From NCBI GenBank assembly GCA_026018925.1, contig JAKSZU010000029.1:14249778-14313777 (forward strand): DNA of 64,000 bases. The letters run 5' to 3'. Below the pieces are notes generated by a model that was not told the origin of the DNA, ran no database searches, and was given only the letters and a program-made list of their open reading frames with translations. The position numbers and the translations under genes were made by a program. The stretch comes from Tupaia tana (taxonomy: Eukaryota > Chordata > Mammalia > Scandentia > Tupaiidae). How positions within the stretch are numbered: the stretch's first letter is position 1; every line of letters starts with the position of its first letter. This document shows, piece after piece, positions 34,776 to 46,080 of this stretch.

Positions 34776-35077
34776 AATTCAATCATGACTTGTCCAGGCC
34801 AAGGCTGCACTCCTTGAGGGATAATGACAGAGGAAACATTTGCAGCTCCCTATGTCTGCTCATTAGGTATATTTCCTCCTTATAACTACAACCTCTTAGT
34901 ACCTGATTTCCCTCTTGGACACTGGTCTGGGAAGAAAGGAAAAATGTCCTGTTTACTTACAGCTCTCAAGGGATCATGTTTAAAGTGTAATGAATCCAGT
35001 CTTTATTACACACTCGCTCTGAAGTCTCCTGCCCCTAAAGTTCATTAGCACCTTTTACCAAGCTTGAGTTAAAATTT

Positions 35078-35453
35078 AATGAAGCCTCCATCATACTCAT
35101 CCCAAAACACATAAGGCCATGACAAGAAAAGAAAACTATAGACCAATATCTTTGATGAATATAGATGCAAAAATGCTCAACCAGGTATTAGCAAGCAATA
35201 GCCAACAACATATAAAAATATTATTAATATGACCAGGTAGGCTTTATTCCAGGGATGCAAGGGGGGATCAACATACCCAAAATTATAAATGTAACACACC
35301 ATATTAGCAGAAAGAAAAAAACGTATGATCAACTCAATAGATGAAGAAAAAGCATTCGACAAAATATATCTGTTCATCTATGAGTCTCAGCAAAAGTGAC
35401 ATAGAATGATCATTTCTCAACATAATCAAAACCATCTGTCAAAAACCTATAGC
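35078..35453 (+). mobile_element. L1 ORF2 reverse-transcriptase fragment
   Basis: Matches the full L1 at about 27940-28330 (GAAAACTATAGACCAATATC, GACCAGGTAGGCTTTATTCC, AAAGCATTCGACAAAA). It lacks both L1 ends and replaces the expected receptor. Confidence 0.8.
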
Positions 35454-35586
35454 TGGGACCAGCAGTAAGTGTAATGACTATGTCACTGGACTCCCATGTA
35501 GTCGACCGTGGTTTGAGTCCCGGACCTGGTGACTTAAACTCATGCCGGGCGCATGTGCGTGTGTGCCCAAGATCCCAAGAGAAGAA
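35454..35586 (+). mobile_element. Long SINE truncated at its 3' side
   Basis: Good head and box B, then abrupt end after GATCCCAAGAGAAGAA; OR-type upstream flank follows directly. Confidence 0.8.
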
Positions 35587-35789
35587 TTTGCATATTTTTG
35601 TATGGATCTAATCTGCTTTAGGCTCTCTAAATGCCATCTCTGCTTAGGTCTTCTTACCTCACTTCTTTGTTCCCATAGATAATGATTTCTACAGGATTTT
35701 TAACTAATTTGTTTATTAACTAAAAAAGCAGTACATATTTATGGGTAAAATGTGATGTTACAATGGGATTTTTTGTTGTTGTTGTTTTA
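35587..35789 (-). other. Orphan OR upstream flank
   Basis: Matches the sequence found about 100 bp above the start codon in other OR units (ATTTTTGTATGGATCTAATC), but no receptor lies below it. Confidence 0.65.
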
Positions 35790-36028
35790 GTTTTGGTATT
35801 GGGCATATGCACTCACTGAACAGAGAAAGAGAGAGAGAAAGAGAGAGGGAAAGTAAGAAGTCACTTCCATGGGGAATGGCCATGCCACAATACTCTCTTC
35901 CCTCAGGATGTTGGGAGTGCAGGCACACATACCCGACATTTTTTCAAGCTTCCAGGTCTGGGACTTTAACTGACAGTGGACTATGTGCCATTCAACCACA
36001 TTAAACACCACATTATCAGCTGACCCAA
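35790..36028 (-). mobile_element. Old long SINE
   Basis: Unit-shared antisense copy with a (GA)n tract. Confidence 0.7.
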
Positions 36029-36045
36029 TAACTTAAAACAACTCC

Positions 36046-36185
36046 AGGGCCAACAGAGGTATGGTGATTAAGGTGCTGGACTCTCACATGGCTGATGGTG
36101 GTTCAAGTCCCTGACCTAGTGGCTTGCTTTCTCACTTGTTTCTATCTGGTCAAGTTGAATAATAATAAATAAAATAAAGTGAATA
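36046..36185 (+). mobile_element. Short SINE
   Basis: GGGCCAACAGAGGTATGGTG head, TATCTGGTCAAGTTGAATAAT end. Confidence 0.65.
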
Positions 36186-36204
36186 ATTCATTTTTTTTAA
36201 AAAA

Positions 36205-36425
36205 AGGAAGAACAGCTCTGTTTTCTCCTTTCACCAGTCCCCTGGCAATCATCATTCTGTGGTCTGCTTCTATGACTTTGATTAATTCATATACCTTAGT
36301 TAAATGGAATCACTCAGTATTTTATTTCAAAAGTATTTTATGGATCAAAATAAATCTGTTTTGATCTATTTTGAATGGATCTATTTTCATCTCCTTATTT
36401 TTATCTGTTGATTAGTCTTCAAACA
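36205..36425 (-). mobile_element. Ancient L1 3' fragment (antisense)
   Basis: Unit-shared; CTGGCAATCATCATTCTGTGG core. Confidence 0.55.
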
Positions 36426-36449
36426 ACTGCATAATAACATCATAATTTG

Positions 36450-36672
36450 GGGGGACAGAAGTGTCATATTGGTTAAGGTGCTATACTCCAACTTGGCTGA
36501 CAGTGGTTCAAGTCCCAAACCCAGAGTTTGAAAATCACACTGGACTTGTATGACTGTGTGCCCAACATCGCAAGAGGAAAATGGTGGACAATCCCCCGGG
36601 GGGTGATTTCTCATTTTCCCTCTCTCTGTCTCTCTTTCTCTCTCTCTCAGATGACCACATGTGCCAAAAAAA
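36450..36672 (+). mobile_element. Long SINE, old
   Basis: GGGGGGACAGAAGTGTCATATTGG head, CAACATCGCAAGAGGAAAATGG body. Confidence 0.65.
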
Positions 36673-36739
36673 GTATTTATGTTTACTACTAACATAGAAG
36701 AATTTTTCTAAGTTAATAAAACTTTGGGGTGCATTATTA

Positions 36740-38049
36740 TGTACACAATATGATGATCTACTATATTTGATAACACAAAATCTATTCACTTTTCACATTC
36801 ACCCAATATATGTGACATCTATTAATACATAAAATAAGTCAATGTTATTCTGAAAATTTTATCATAATACTTCAATTTGTTTTAGAAGAAAAGAAAAACA
36901 AATGGATTGAATATACTCAGACCCTAGAACATAAAAACAATACACTTGCATGATTTGCAATAAAGTAAAAAGCTAGTCACACAAACCTATTCAATTTCAT
37001 CAGCAAGAAAGTGATAGTAGTAAAAACTCTTCAATATTCTTATTTTGACCTTTGAATAAAATGTTTATGTGAATGCCCAATTTGAAGAAGGAACTATGAA
37101 ATGTGTGTCTCATGAACCACAGTTGCAAGGTATGAACTGCAAACAACTAATTCATTTGGATCCTTCAAAAAAAATACAGAAATATACATAAATATAGTCA
37201 TTTCAAAAATTCCTTATCTAACCCTAACGTTCTTACACGTCTCATCACAACTCTGATTCTACTTTTACTTCTTCATGAACTGCACATTTCTGGGCACATG
37301 TACTAATTTGACTAAAATTACTTATTCCCATTCTTGCTTCACTCTCATCCCATTGGATGTCTATTCCCATCGCTAATTTGTCCACAATGATGCCTGCATT
37401 GCTAAGTCTGACAGACACATGGCTTGTTAACATATTAAATAAATTAATGACTAACTTGTCAGACAAGTAACCAAATGCATCAATCTCTCAGCTCTTGCTA
37501 GGCTAGTTTGCCTATCAGATGATCTCAGGTAGGAGTTCTTAGCATCATTGACTCTAAACCATTCCTGCAATATCTACCCAGCTCTCAGACTCAATTGTGT
37601 GGGCTCTCAGGGACGACAGTTTTCTTGTAGAAGGGTGAATTTCTCTCCAGATGGTTGTTGATGGAGACTCCAGCTTTGTCCCCAGATAAGACACAATAAA
37701 AGAATTAAGCATGGAACCCTAGCCAGTCTGGAGATTCAAAAAAATCAACCATGACTTTTCCAGCCCCAGGCTGTCCTCCTTAAGGGGCAATGATAGATGA
37801 AATATTTGCAACTCCCTATATCTGCTCATTAGGTACATTTCTTCCTTATAACTGCAACCTATTAGTAGCTGATATCCCTCATGGACACTGGTATGGGAAG
37901 GAAGAAAAACTTTCCTGTTGATTTGCTGTTCTTGAGAGATCAAGTTGACAGTGTGATGAATTAGTCTTTATTATACATTCTCTGTGAACTCTTCGGCCTC
38001 CAACGGTCATTAGCACCTTTCACCAATCATGATTAAAAACTTAATTGTC
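36740..38049 (-). other. OR-unit upstream block (copy e)
   Basis: Full block without a receptor to serve. The exon candidate is at 37595. Confidence 0.6.
37595..37740 (-). other. Putative untranslated 5' exon, donor lost (OR-less unit)
   Basis: The minus strand reads CACACAA|TTGAGT: the GT has become TT. Confidence 0.45.
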
Positions 38050-38285
38050 ATGGACAGTAGTGGAATGGCTGTTAAGGTTCTGGATCCTGCATGGATGCAC
38101 AGATCTAGTCCCAGACCCGGTGGCGTGATAAATCATCCCTGATACTTGTGCATGTGTCCAAAATCCTGAGGGGAGATTGGAGAAGGCATTATAGTGTGGC
38201 CATCATCTCTGGGGAGTGAATTCTCACTTTGCCTCTCTTTTTCTCTCTGGCAGGCACACTTATCCTTTGGCAAAACTAATACATA
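38050..38285 (+). mobile_element. Long SINE, old
   Basis: GGACAGTAGTGGAATGGCTGTTAAGG head, CCAAAATCCTGAGGGGAGA body. Confidence 0.65.
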
Positions 38286-38899
38286 CATATATACATAAAA
38301 TAAAAATTAGAAAAAGTGACTGCATTGGTATACCCTTGGGGTAACTAGGAGAAATCTGAAGAACATGAATGTTTTCAGAGGAAACTTATTACCCTGAATC
38401 AAATGACTGGGACAGGTTTTCATACTTTTTGTTCATGAATTTCAAAGAAAGTCTTGAGCACTAAAAACATATATTGGATGATATTGATATTTGTTCATTC
38501 ACTGTCCCTTCAGCAGTTATGACAAAATTTTTAAAAAAGGGGGGATGGAGAGAAATTCATTTTAAGCACTCCAAAGAGTTGTAATTACAGACAACACTGA
38601 AGTATTCAAGAAAAAGGAAGATGTTGGATGAAACAACATAAAACACACCAATCACTCCTTCACCCCAATGACACCCTTGCACATGGACACCAATTTTCAA
38701 TCCTTCAACAAGTAGGTGAACAGGATTAACAAGAAACACAGTGCATGGTTAACACAGTGTTTGATCGAAATGTTCACTTCATTGTATTTAAGTCTCTCTG
38801 TGACTCCAAGGTCATATTTGTTCAACTATTTGTTTGTATTTGCCTTTCCATATGCAAAACATTTTGATTCAGGAAACCTATAACATTTTTTTTAATTCA
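38286..38899. other. Duplicated distal flank of an OR unit
   Basis: No gene. Paralogous to 1040-1640. Confidence 0.55.
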
Positions 38900-39172
38900 T
38901 AACAGAATGTGTTGGTGCACATGAGAGGAGAGAGAACAAGAGGGAGATAAACAGAAAAACAGACATAAAAGGACAGAAGCACCATCTACAGGGCACAAGC
39001 AGGCTGAGACTCCCTTTCTCCAGTCCTCCAGTCCTCTAGTCCTCTGGATCCTGGCCACACACCCATTCAGTGAGATTGCAGGCTGACTGGACATGGAACT
39101 TGAACCAGAGTCCTCATGTGGCTTCCAGCTCTGTACTCTGGTATGCTATAGCTGCACCACAGAGTCTGGGCT
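38900..39172 (-). mobile_element. tRNA-derived SINE, divergent variant
   Basis: Paralogue of 6222-6487. Confidence 0.6.
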
Positions 39173-39528
39173 TGTTTATCAATTTTTGATAGTGATTACA
39201 GTAGGCAATGTGAACTTTAGAACTGAGTAACAGAAGAGGATTCTAATTTTCAAATTATAGGTAAACATACTGATATATTAAAGTCTACATTTCACATAGA
39301 GATACTAGAAGCAAGGACATACACATACATGAAAATCAGCAATTTCAGATTTTTCTGTATTCTAAATTACATTAATGGTATTAGTTGCCAAATGTAATGT
39401 GGGAATTTTTTGGTTGTTTCCTAGTTGTTTTTGTCTTGTTGTCGTTCTCTTTTTACATAGGCAGAAAACCCAAGAAAGTTATTTTAGTAACATTATACAA
39501 AAATCTCTCAGAATTATATACATCACTT
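39173..39528. other. OR-unit 3' flank
   Basis: No gene. Paralogous to 6490-6820. Confidence 0.5.
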
Positions 39529-39694
39529 GAGAATACACTATTTTTTATTTTATTTTTTCATTTCATTTTCTTCCATACATTCAATCACATTATTACTTGT
39601 CTTACAAAATGGATATTTCAACAGGTGAACATTTCTCCCTAACACAGTTGATAAAACTACAAAATATCTTCAACATGGAGAATACACTATTTTT
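39529..39694 (-). mobile_element. 5'-truncated L1, antisense, with target duplication
   Basis: About 132 bp of L1 3' UTR (39546-39677) flanked by GAGAATACACTATTTTT at 39529-39545 and 39678-39694. The paralogous site near 6830 is empty. Confidence 0.9.
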
Positions 39695-39709
39695 AAGAGT
39701 TGCATATGG

Positions 39710-39820
39710 GAGGCCAGCAGGAGGCACTACACACTCACATGGCCAATTACAGTTCGAGTCCTGAAACTGGTGGCATGTTTTCTTACTTTCTGTCTCTCTC
39801 TTGTCAAATAAAATCATCAT
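39710..39820 (+). mobile_element. Short SINE
   Basis: GAGGCCAGCAGGAGGCAC head, box B AGTTCGAGTCC, TTGTCAAATAAAATC end. Shared with 6855. Confidence 0.65.
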
Positions 39821-40129
39821 CATCATTAAATTAAGCAAAAATAATTTTTAATAAATAGAAAATTTTAAAGAAAAAGTTACATGTCATTCTATGAGATAAT
39901 GATATTTTTAAAGTGTTTCTGATACAGACTAGAAATATCATTGGGAAAGGATAAAGACATTAAAGAAAAAATTGTCTGGATATGAGAGTATAGAAAGCTA
40001 AATACAGTGTCACTTAAATTATATGGACATGTACTTTCACAATCTCATCAGAGAATCACGACACTTGTCTCCTAGGCTTTATATTCTGCAATCATGGGTA
40101 TTGTTTCAGCTCCAGGCCAAAGATTTTTC
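39821..40129 (-). other. 3' flank of the OR at 40130
   Basis: No gene. Paralogous to 6990-7289 and 57330-57591. Confidence 0.5.
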
Positions 40130-41059
40130 TCACAATTTCCATCCAAAGAATACCTTTAAGGCCCTCTTTATGTCTTTATTCCTCAGACTGTAGATGAAGG
40201 GGTTCAGCATGGGGGTGACCACAGTGTACATCACTGAGGCTACTGCACTTGAGTGTGAGCTGCGGGTAGCACCAGCACTAAGATACACTCCTACAGCTGT
40301 AAAATAAAACAAGGAGACAACCGAGAGATGAGAGGCACAGGTGGAAAATGCTTTGTACTTCCCCTGAGCTGATGAGATTGCACGAATGGAGGAAACAATC
40401 TTACAGTAAGAGTAAAGGATGCCAGCGAGGGGACCACCACCCAGAAGCACAGCTGCAAAATAGATCACCATGTCATTAAGAAAGGTGTCAGAGCAGGCAA
40501 GGTGGACCACCTGATTAAGTTCACAGAAAAAGTGGGGGATTTCCACATGTGTGTAGAAGGACAGCTGCAACGCCATTAAGGTATGTAACAAGGAATGCAG
40601 GACACTGATGATACAGGATGCCAGGACCAGCTTTCCACAGAGCTGGGGATTCATGATGACCGTGTAGTGCAGGGGGTGACATATGGCCACATACTGGTCA
40701 TAGGCCATCACGGTCAGGAGGAAGTCATCCAATACTAGGAAGACGATGTAAAAGAACATCTGGGTGATGCAGCCTGCATAGGTGATGACCTTGCTCTGTG
40801 TCTGGATGTTCACCAGCATCTTTGGGACGGTGGTGGAGGTAAAGCAGATATCCACAAAGGACAGGTTGGAGAGGAAGAAGTACATGGGGGTGTGCAGGTG
40901 GGAGTCTGAGATGGTGACCAGGATGATGAGCAGGTTTCCACACACATTGATCAGGTACATGGAGAGGAAGAGCCCAAATAGGAGGGGCTGCAATATTGAT
41001 TCCTCTGAAAGTCCCAGGAGAAGAAATTCTGAAATTTGTGTATCATTTCCTTGTTTCAT
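40130..41059 (-). CDS. Olfactory receptor, OR family 7, intact, 309 aa, DQY motif
   Basis: A full-length odorant receptor. [20 protein letters not shown] start, N5 glycosylation site, GN (41-42), [13 protein letters not shown] (56-68), C97, [20 protein letters not shown] and [14 protein letters not shown] all present. The DRY arginine that controls G-protein coupling is replaced by glutamine at residue 122 ([12 protein letters not shown]), so coupling could be altered. The chosen start is the ATG at 41057-41059 (context GAGTCACCATGA), shared with the paralogues; a frame extension to 41101 is intronic. The acceptor reads CTTTTAAG rather than CTTTTCAG, a weaker AG. The first-exon candidate is at 43072, intron ~2.0 kb. 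The MKQ start is shared with the OR at 47476, while the 3' flank matches the 7290 and 57592 units. Confidence 0.93.
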   Translation of the reverse strand: MKQGNDTQISEFLLLGLSEESILQPLLFGLFLSMYLINVCGNLLIILVTISDSHLHTPMYFFLSNLSFVDICFTSTTVPKMLVNIQTQSKVITYAGCITQMFFYIVFLVLDDFLLTVMAYDQYVAICHPLHYTVIMNPQLCGKLVLASCIISVLHSLLHTLMALQLSFYTHVEIPHFFCELNQVVHLACSDTFLNDMVIYFAAVLLGGGPLAGILYSYCKIVSSIRAISSAQGKYKAFSTCASHLSVVSLFYFTAVGVYLSAGATRSSHSSAVASVMYTVVTPMLNPFIYSLRNKDIKRALKVFFGWKL

Positions 41060-41357
41060 GGTGACTCCCTTAAAAGAGGAAAATAAGAAGGCTAGTTTCA
41101 CATGAACTGGAATGACTGACAGAGCTGAAATGCCATAGTTAGTATTTTGCAGTCACAATGTTATGTTCTATATTTTTGTATGGATTTAATCCCCTTTAAG
41201 CTTCCATAGTGCCACCTCTGCTAGGACATCTTATCTCACTTCTTTGTTCCCATAGATTAGGTATTCTACAGGATTTTTAACATATTTATTACTTGATAAA
41301 TAATAATAGTACATATTTATGGAGTAAAATATATTTCAATAGGGTTTGCTTTGGTTT
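41060..41357 (-). other. Acceptor and proximal intron of the OR at 40130
   Basis: Shared OR-unit flank with no other feature. Confidence 0.5.
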
Positions 41358-41585
41358 TAGTTTTACTATTGGGAACATGTGCTCTCTGGACAGTGAGACA
41401 GAGAGTCAGAGGGAAAGTGAGAAATCACCCTCCACAGAGAATGGCCATGCCACAATACTCTCTTCTCTCAGAATATTGGAGTGCGTGTACACACGCCTGG
41501 CATTTTTTTTAAGGTGCCAGGTCTGGGCCGATAACTAAGCGTTGACCATGTGCAATCCAGCAGCCTTAACCACCAGCTGGCCAAC
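41358..41585 (-). mobile_element. Old long SINE
   Basis: Unit-shared antisense copy. Confidence 0.7.
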
Positions 41586-41599
41586 AACTATAACTTTAC

Positions 41600-41815
41600 C
41601 GTCCATTGAAAAACAACTCTGTTTTCCTCTTTCACCAGTCCCCTGGAAACCACCATTCTGTCGTCTGCTTCTATGACTCTGACTCTTTCAGATACCTCAG
41701 TTAAGTGGCATCACTCAGTATTTTAGTTTAAAAGTATTCCATGGATCAAAATAGCCCTCTCCACATTTTTATATATTGATTGGCATTGAGACCACTGTAT
41801 TATAAGATCACAATT
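41600..41815 (-). mobile_element. Ancient L1 3' fragment (antisense)
   Basis: Unit-shared; CTGGAAACCACCATTCTGTC core. Confidence 0.55.
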
Positions 41816-41821
41816 TTGGAG

Positions 41822-41915
41822 GGGCCAGCTGGTGTCATAGTCGTTAAGGGGCTGAACTCCAGTATGGCCAGTCATGGTCTGAGACCCAAATCCAGCGGCT
41901 TAAAAGTCGCAGTGG

Positions 41916-41950
<35 letters not shown>

Positions 41951-42125
41951 TGTGTGCACGCGCGCACGTGCACGCCCAAACTCCCAAGAGGAATATAAAG
42001 GAGAAGGGATTTTAGAATGGACAACACTCGAGGGTGATTTCTCACTTTCTCACTTTCTTTCTCTCTGTCTCTCTCTCTCAGGTGAGCATACGTGCTATAT
42101 GGCAAAATATAGCAAAATAAAATAA
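41822..42125 (+). mobile_element. Long SINE with (TG)n
   Basis: GGGGCCAGCTGGTGTCATAG head. The GTGTGCGTGCG part has expanded to a (TG)n at 41919-41948. Confidence 0.75.
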
Positions 42126-42149
42126 GCATTTGTGTTTACTATTGACATA

Positions 42150-43527
42150 AAATAATTTTTCTAAGTGAATAAAAATGTGGAGTGTATTTGTGTACACAAT
42201 ATGATGGCCTACTAGATTTAATAACACTAATTTATTAGGTTTTCACATTCACCCAATACAAATATATATTTATATCTATCAATACATAAAAATAATTCAA
42301 ATGCATACTGAAAATTTTATTTTAAAACTTCAATTCATTATTAAAAGGAAAACATCAAAAGAATAAATATACTCACACTCCAGAACATAAAAACAAAACA
42401 GTGGTATGATTTGCAGTTAAGTAGTTAACAGACTCACCAACCTATTCAATTTCTCCAACAAGAAAATAGTTGTAAGTGAATCTTTTCAATATTCTCCTTT
42501 TAACATGAGAATAAAAATGTTCATGTGAATGCTCAATGTGAAAGAAGAAACTGTGAAATGTATTTCTCATGAACTGCAGTTGCAAGATATGAATTGCAAA
42601 CGATCCATTCATCTGGATTCTTCAAAATATACAGAAATATGCCCAAATACACTCATTTCAAACATTCCTTAAAAGGCCTGAAAGTCATTGCAAAATAAAA
42701 AAGGTACATCTCATCACAACTCTGATTCTGCTTTCTCTATTTGTTGAACTGCAAATTTCTGTGCACATGTTCAAATTTGACTGAAATCATTTAATTTCTC
42801 CTATTCTTTCTTCATCCTCATCCAGTTGGATGTCTACTCCCATCACTAAATAGTCCACAATGATGCCTGCATGCTAAGTCTGACAGACACATGGCTAGTT
42901 AACATATTAAATAAATTAATGATGAATACATTGGTCAGACAAGTAACCAAACATATCAATAGCTCAGCTCCTGTTAGGGTGGTTGGTCTCTCAGGTGATC
43001 TCAGCTAGAGGTTTTTGACATCCATTCTCTCTGAATCAGTCCTGCAGAACCTACCAGGCTCTCAGACTCACCTATATGGGCTCTCAGAGAGGACGGTCTT
43101 CTTGTGGAAGAGTGAATTTCTCCCTGAATGGTTGCTGATGGAGACTGCAGCTCTGTCCCCTGACAAGACACAATGAAAGAATTAAGCATGGTCTCCTAGC
43201 CAGTCTAGTGGTATCACAAAAATCAACAATGACTTTTCCAGGCCAAGGCTGCACTCCTTGAGGGACAATGATGGAGCAAACATTTGCAGCCCCCTATATC
43301 TGCTCATTAATGCATTTCCTCTTATAATTGTCATCTCTTAGTACCTGATTTCCCTCTTGGACACTGATCTGGAAAGAAGGGAAAAATTTCCTGTTTACTT
43401 ACAGCTCTCAAGGGATCACGCTGAAAGTGTAATGAATCCAGTCTTTATTACACGCTCTCTGTGAAGTCTCCTGCCCCTAAAGGTCATTAGCACCTTTTAC
43501 CAACCTTGGCTTAAATTTTAATTGTCA
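42150..43527 (-). other. OR-unit upstream block (copy f)
   Basis: Upstream block of the OR at 40130, with the exon candidate at 43072. Confidence 0.6.
43072..43215 (-). other. Putative untranslated 5' exon of the OR at 40130
   Basis: Minus strand GAGCCCATATAG|GTGAGTCTG; donor intact with the intron starting at 43071. Confidence 0.6.
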
Positions 43528-43722
43528 GGGACCAGCAGTTAGCGTAATGGCTATGTCGCTGAACTTCCATGTAGTCGACCGCGGTTTGACTCCCAGACCC
43601 GGTGGCTTAAACTCATGCCGGGAGCGTGTGCATGCATGCCCAAGATCCCGAGAGGAGAATGGAGGAGAAGGGATTGCAGCGTGGCCATCCCCCCTGGGGG
43701 GGCGATTTCTTGCTTTCTGTCT

Positions 43723-44419
43723 TTCTTTTTTTTCCTTTATTCATTTTTTTTATTTAATTTTCTTCCATACATTCAATCACATTATTATTTGTCTTACAAA
43801 ATGGATATTTCAACAGGTGAGCATTTCTCCCTAGTACTGTTGATAAAACTACGAAATATCTTCAACAGATAATACCACACCTCTTTGTGCCATTAATACT
43901 TTTCCTCCCTGTCCCTCCCCCAAATGTCCTTCCTCAGACCCTCCTCTTTCACACACACTATACCTGGTATTTACATCTATATACTGCGTTTCTATATCCT
44001 TTAGACAATTAGTTTTAGTCATAGAGTGCAGACACTCGGTATATATTAAGTGGGGACATACAATGCCTCTCCTTCATAGCATGGCTTGCTTCACTCAGCA
44101 GTAAGTCTTCCATATTCATCCACTTCCTGTCAAAAGCCAGGGACCAGCAGTTAGCGTAATGGCTATGTCGCTGGACTCCCACGTAGTCGACCGCGGTTCG
44201 AGTCCCGGACCCGGCGGCTTAAACTCACGCCGGGCGCGTGTGCGTGCGTGCCCAAGATCCCGAGAGGAGAATGGAGGAGAAGGGATTGCGGCGTGGCCAT
44301 CCCCCCTGGGGGGTGATTTCCTGCTTTCTATCTCTCTGTCTCTCTCTGTCTGTCTGGCGAGTGCACGCGCCCTATAGCAAAAACCTCTCCAAAAAAAAAA
44401 AAAAAAAGCCAGGGTTTTG
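43723..44419 (-). mobile_element. 5'-truncated L1 (antisense) inside a SINE
   Basis: Antisense L1 3' UTR and ORF2 end, from the T-rich start to CCTGTCAAAAGCCAGGGTTTTG. It is itself split by the young SINE at 44140. Confidence 0.85.
44140..44405 (+). mobile_element. Long tRNA-derived SINE, very young
   Basis: CpG-rich copy close to consensus, with AAAAGCCAGGG on both sides. Third layer of a SINE-L1-SINE nest. Confidence 0.95.
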
Positions 44420-44499
44420 TTGCTTTCTGTCTGTCTTTCTGGTGAGCGCATGCACCCTGTAGCAAAAACCTCTCAAAAAAAACATAAAAATTTAATTGT

Positions 44500-44740
44500 C
44501 ACAGGTCTGCAGGTGGTGGAGGTTAAGGTGTTGGATCCCACATTGCTAACTGGGTTGTTCTAGTCCCAGACCAGATGGCTTGAAAATCACATTGGTTATG
44601 TGTACATGTGTGTCCAAAATCCTGAGAGAGGACTAGAGAAGAAGGAATTGTAGTATGGCCATCCCCCTGGGAAGTGATTTCTCTCTTTCCTTTCTTTTGC
44701 TCTCTCTCTGTGAGCACACTCGACCTATTACAATTTTTTT
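44500..44740 (+). mobile_element. Long SINE, old
   Basis: GTCTGCAGGTGGTGGAGG head, CCAAAATCCTGAGAGAGGA body. Confidence 0.65.
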
Positions 44741-44752
44741 TAATTTTTCCTT

Positions 44753-44790
<38 letters not shown>

Positions 44791-44905
44791 TAGATATAGA
44801 TATAGATATAGATATAGATAGATATAGATATAGATTTAGATATAGATATAGATATAGATAGATATAGATATAGATAGATATAGATAGATATAGATATAGA
44901 TTATA
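44753..44905. repeat. (GATA)n / (GATATA)n compound microsatellite
   Basis: About 8 GATA units, then irregular GATATA/GATA mixtures for about 110 bp. Grew from the 3' end of the preceding SINE. Confidence 0.9.
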
Positions 44906-45134
44906 TGGAAAAGTGACTGCACTGATGTTTTCTTAGAGGTAGCTAGGAGAAATCAATAGGACATAAATGTTTTAGAGGAAAGTTTGACCTTAAATCAAAT
45001 GACTAGGACACGAATTCAAACTCTTCTGAGTCATCCTTTAATCAAAAATTTCGAAGAGACTCTTGAACACAAATGAAACGTATGTTACATAACACTGATA
45101 TTTGTTCATTCACTGTCCCTTCAACATACAACAC
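44906..45134. other. Duplicated distal flank of an OR unit (part 1)
   Basis: Paralogous to 1040-1270; continues at 45890. Confidence 0.5.
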
Positions 45135-45735
45135 AAAATTTAAAAGAGGGATAGAGAGACATGACATTTGTGGGACACAAAAATGGTTTATGATCTGTTC
45201 ATGATAACATGTATACTATTCTCAATTGGACTGGTCTGAGAAGTATTTCATGGTGGATAAATTCTCTTTACAAGCCAAGTGATGTATAGTGATTGAATAT
45301 TTTTAAAATTATGTATATAGGGACCAGCAGTTAGCGCAATGGCTATCTCACTGGACTTCCATGTAGTCGACCGCGGTTCAAGTCCCAGACCTGGTGGCTT
45401 CAACTCACACCGGGCGCATGTGGGTGCATGCCCAAGATCCCGAGAGGAGAATGGAGGAGAAGGGATTGTGGTGTGGCCATCCCCCCAGGGGGTTATTTCT
45501 CACTTTCTGTCTCTCTGTCTTTCTCTGTCTTTCTGGCGAGCGCACATGCCCTATAGCAAAAAATCATATATATATATAATCTGAAAAAGAAATGAAAAGT
45601 TATTTGCTGATGGTGATGTGCATAGTAATGTCTTTGTCCTGACTGATATGCATGGTAATAATGCTGGAAAAAGAAATATTATACAAAGTAAAGATATATG
45701 TGATTAAATGTAATATAAAATAATAATAATAAAAT
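45135..45735 (+). mobile_element. Two L1-type 3' ends separated by a SINE
   Basis: L1 3' UTR at 45135-45318 and a second tail at 45593-45735, as at 33765-34060. Confidence 0.6.
45320..45565 (+). mobile_element. Long tRNA-derived SINE
   Basis: Full length. It splits the L1 tail pair here but not in the paralogue at 33765. Confidence 0.9.
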
Positions 45736-46080
45736 TAAAGAAAAAAAAGAGAAGTTCTAAGATGAAAAACTGAGGGCCCCAAGGCTTTCATGTGCCATGA
45801 GTTCTCCATAATTATTAAAAATGTTGAGAAATAGGGAAAACAAATTTAAAAGAGATGGAAGTAATTCATTTTAAACACTTAAAAAAAAAAAAAAACACTT
45901 CAAGGAGTTATAATTACAGCCAGCACTGGAGGTGTTCAAGAGGCAAAAGGAAGCTATTAAATGAAACAACATGAAACACATCAATCAATCTTTCACCCCT
46001 TCCACATGGACAGCAATTTCCCATACTTCACAAGTAGATGAACAGAGTAAACAAGAAACACTGTCCATAGATAACTCAAT
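45736..46080. other. Duplicated distal flank of an OR unit (part 2)
   Basis: No gene. Paralogous to 1300-1500, with an A run at 45881-45894. Confidence 0.45.

Larger units (their letters stand above)
33431..35077 (-). other. OR-unit upstream block (copy d) with L1 tails
   Basis: Upstream block of the 22103 copy. It is interrupted at 33765-33925 by an L1 3' UTR and at 33926-34060 by another L1-type tail. The exon candidate is at 34628. Confidence 0.55.
43528..44475 (+). mobile_element. Long SINE interrupted by an L1
   Basis: Pieces 43528-43722 and 44420-44475. TTGCTTTCTGTCT is repeated at 43710-43722 and 44420-44432 around the insert. Confidence 0.85.

Noticed and set aside
41919-41960. Possible Z-DNA regulatory element in (TG)n/(CG) tract
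   Set aside because: The tract lies within a SINE, where this part is normally GTGTGCGTGCG, so repeat expansion explains it.
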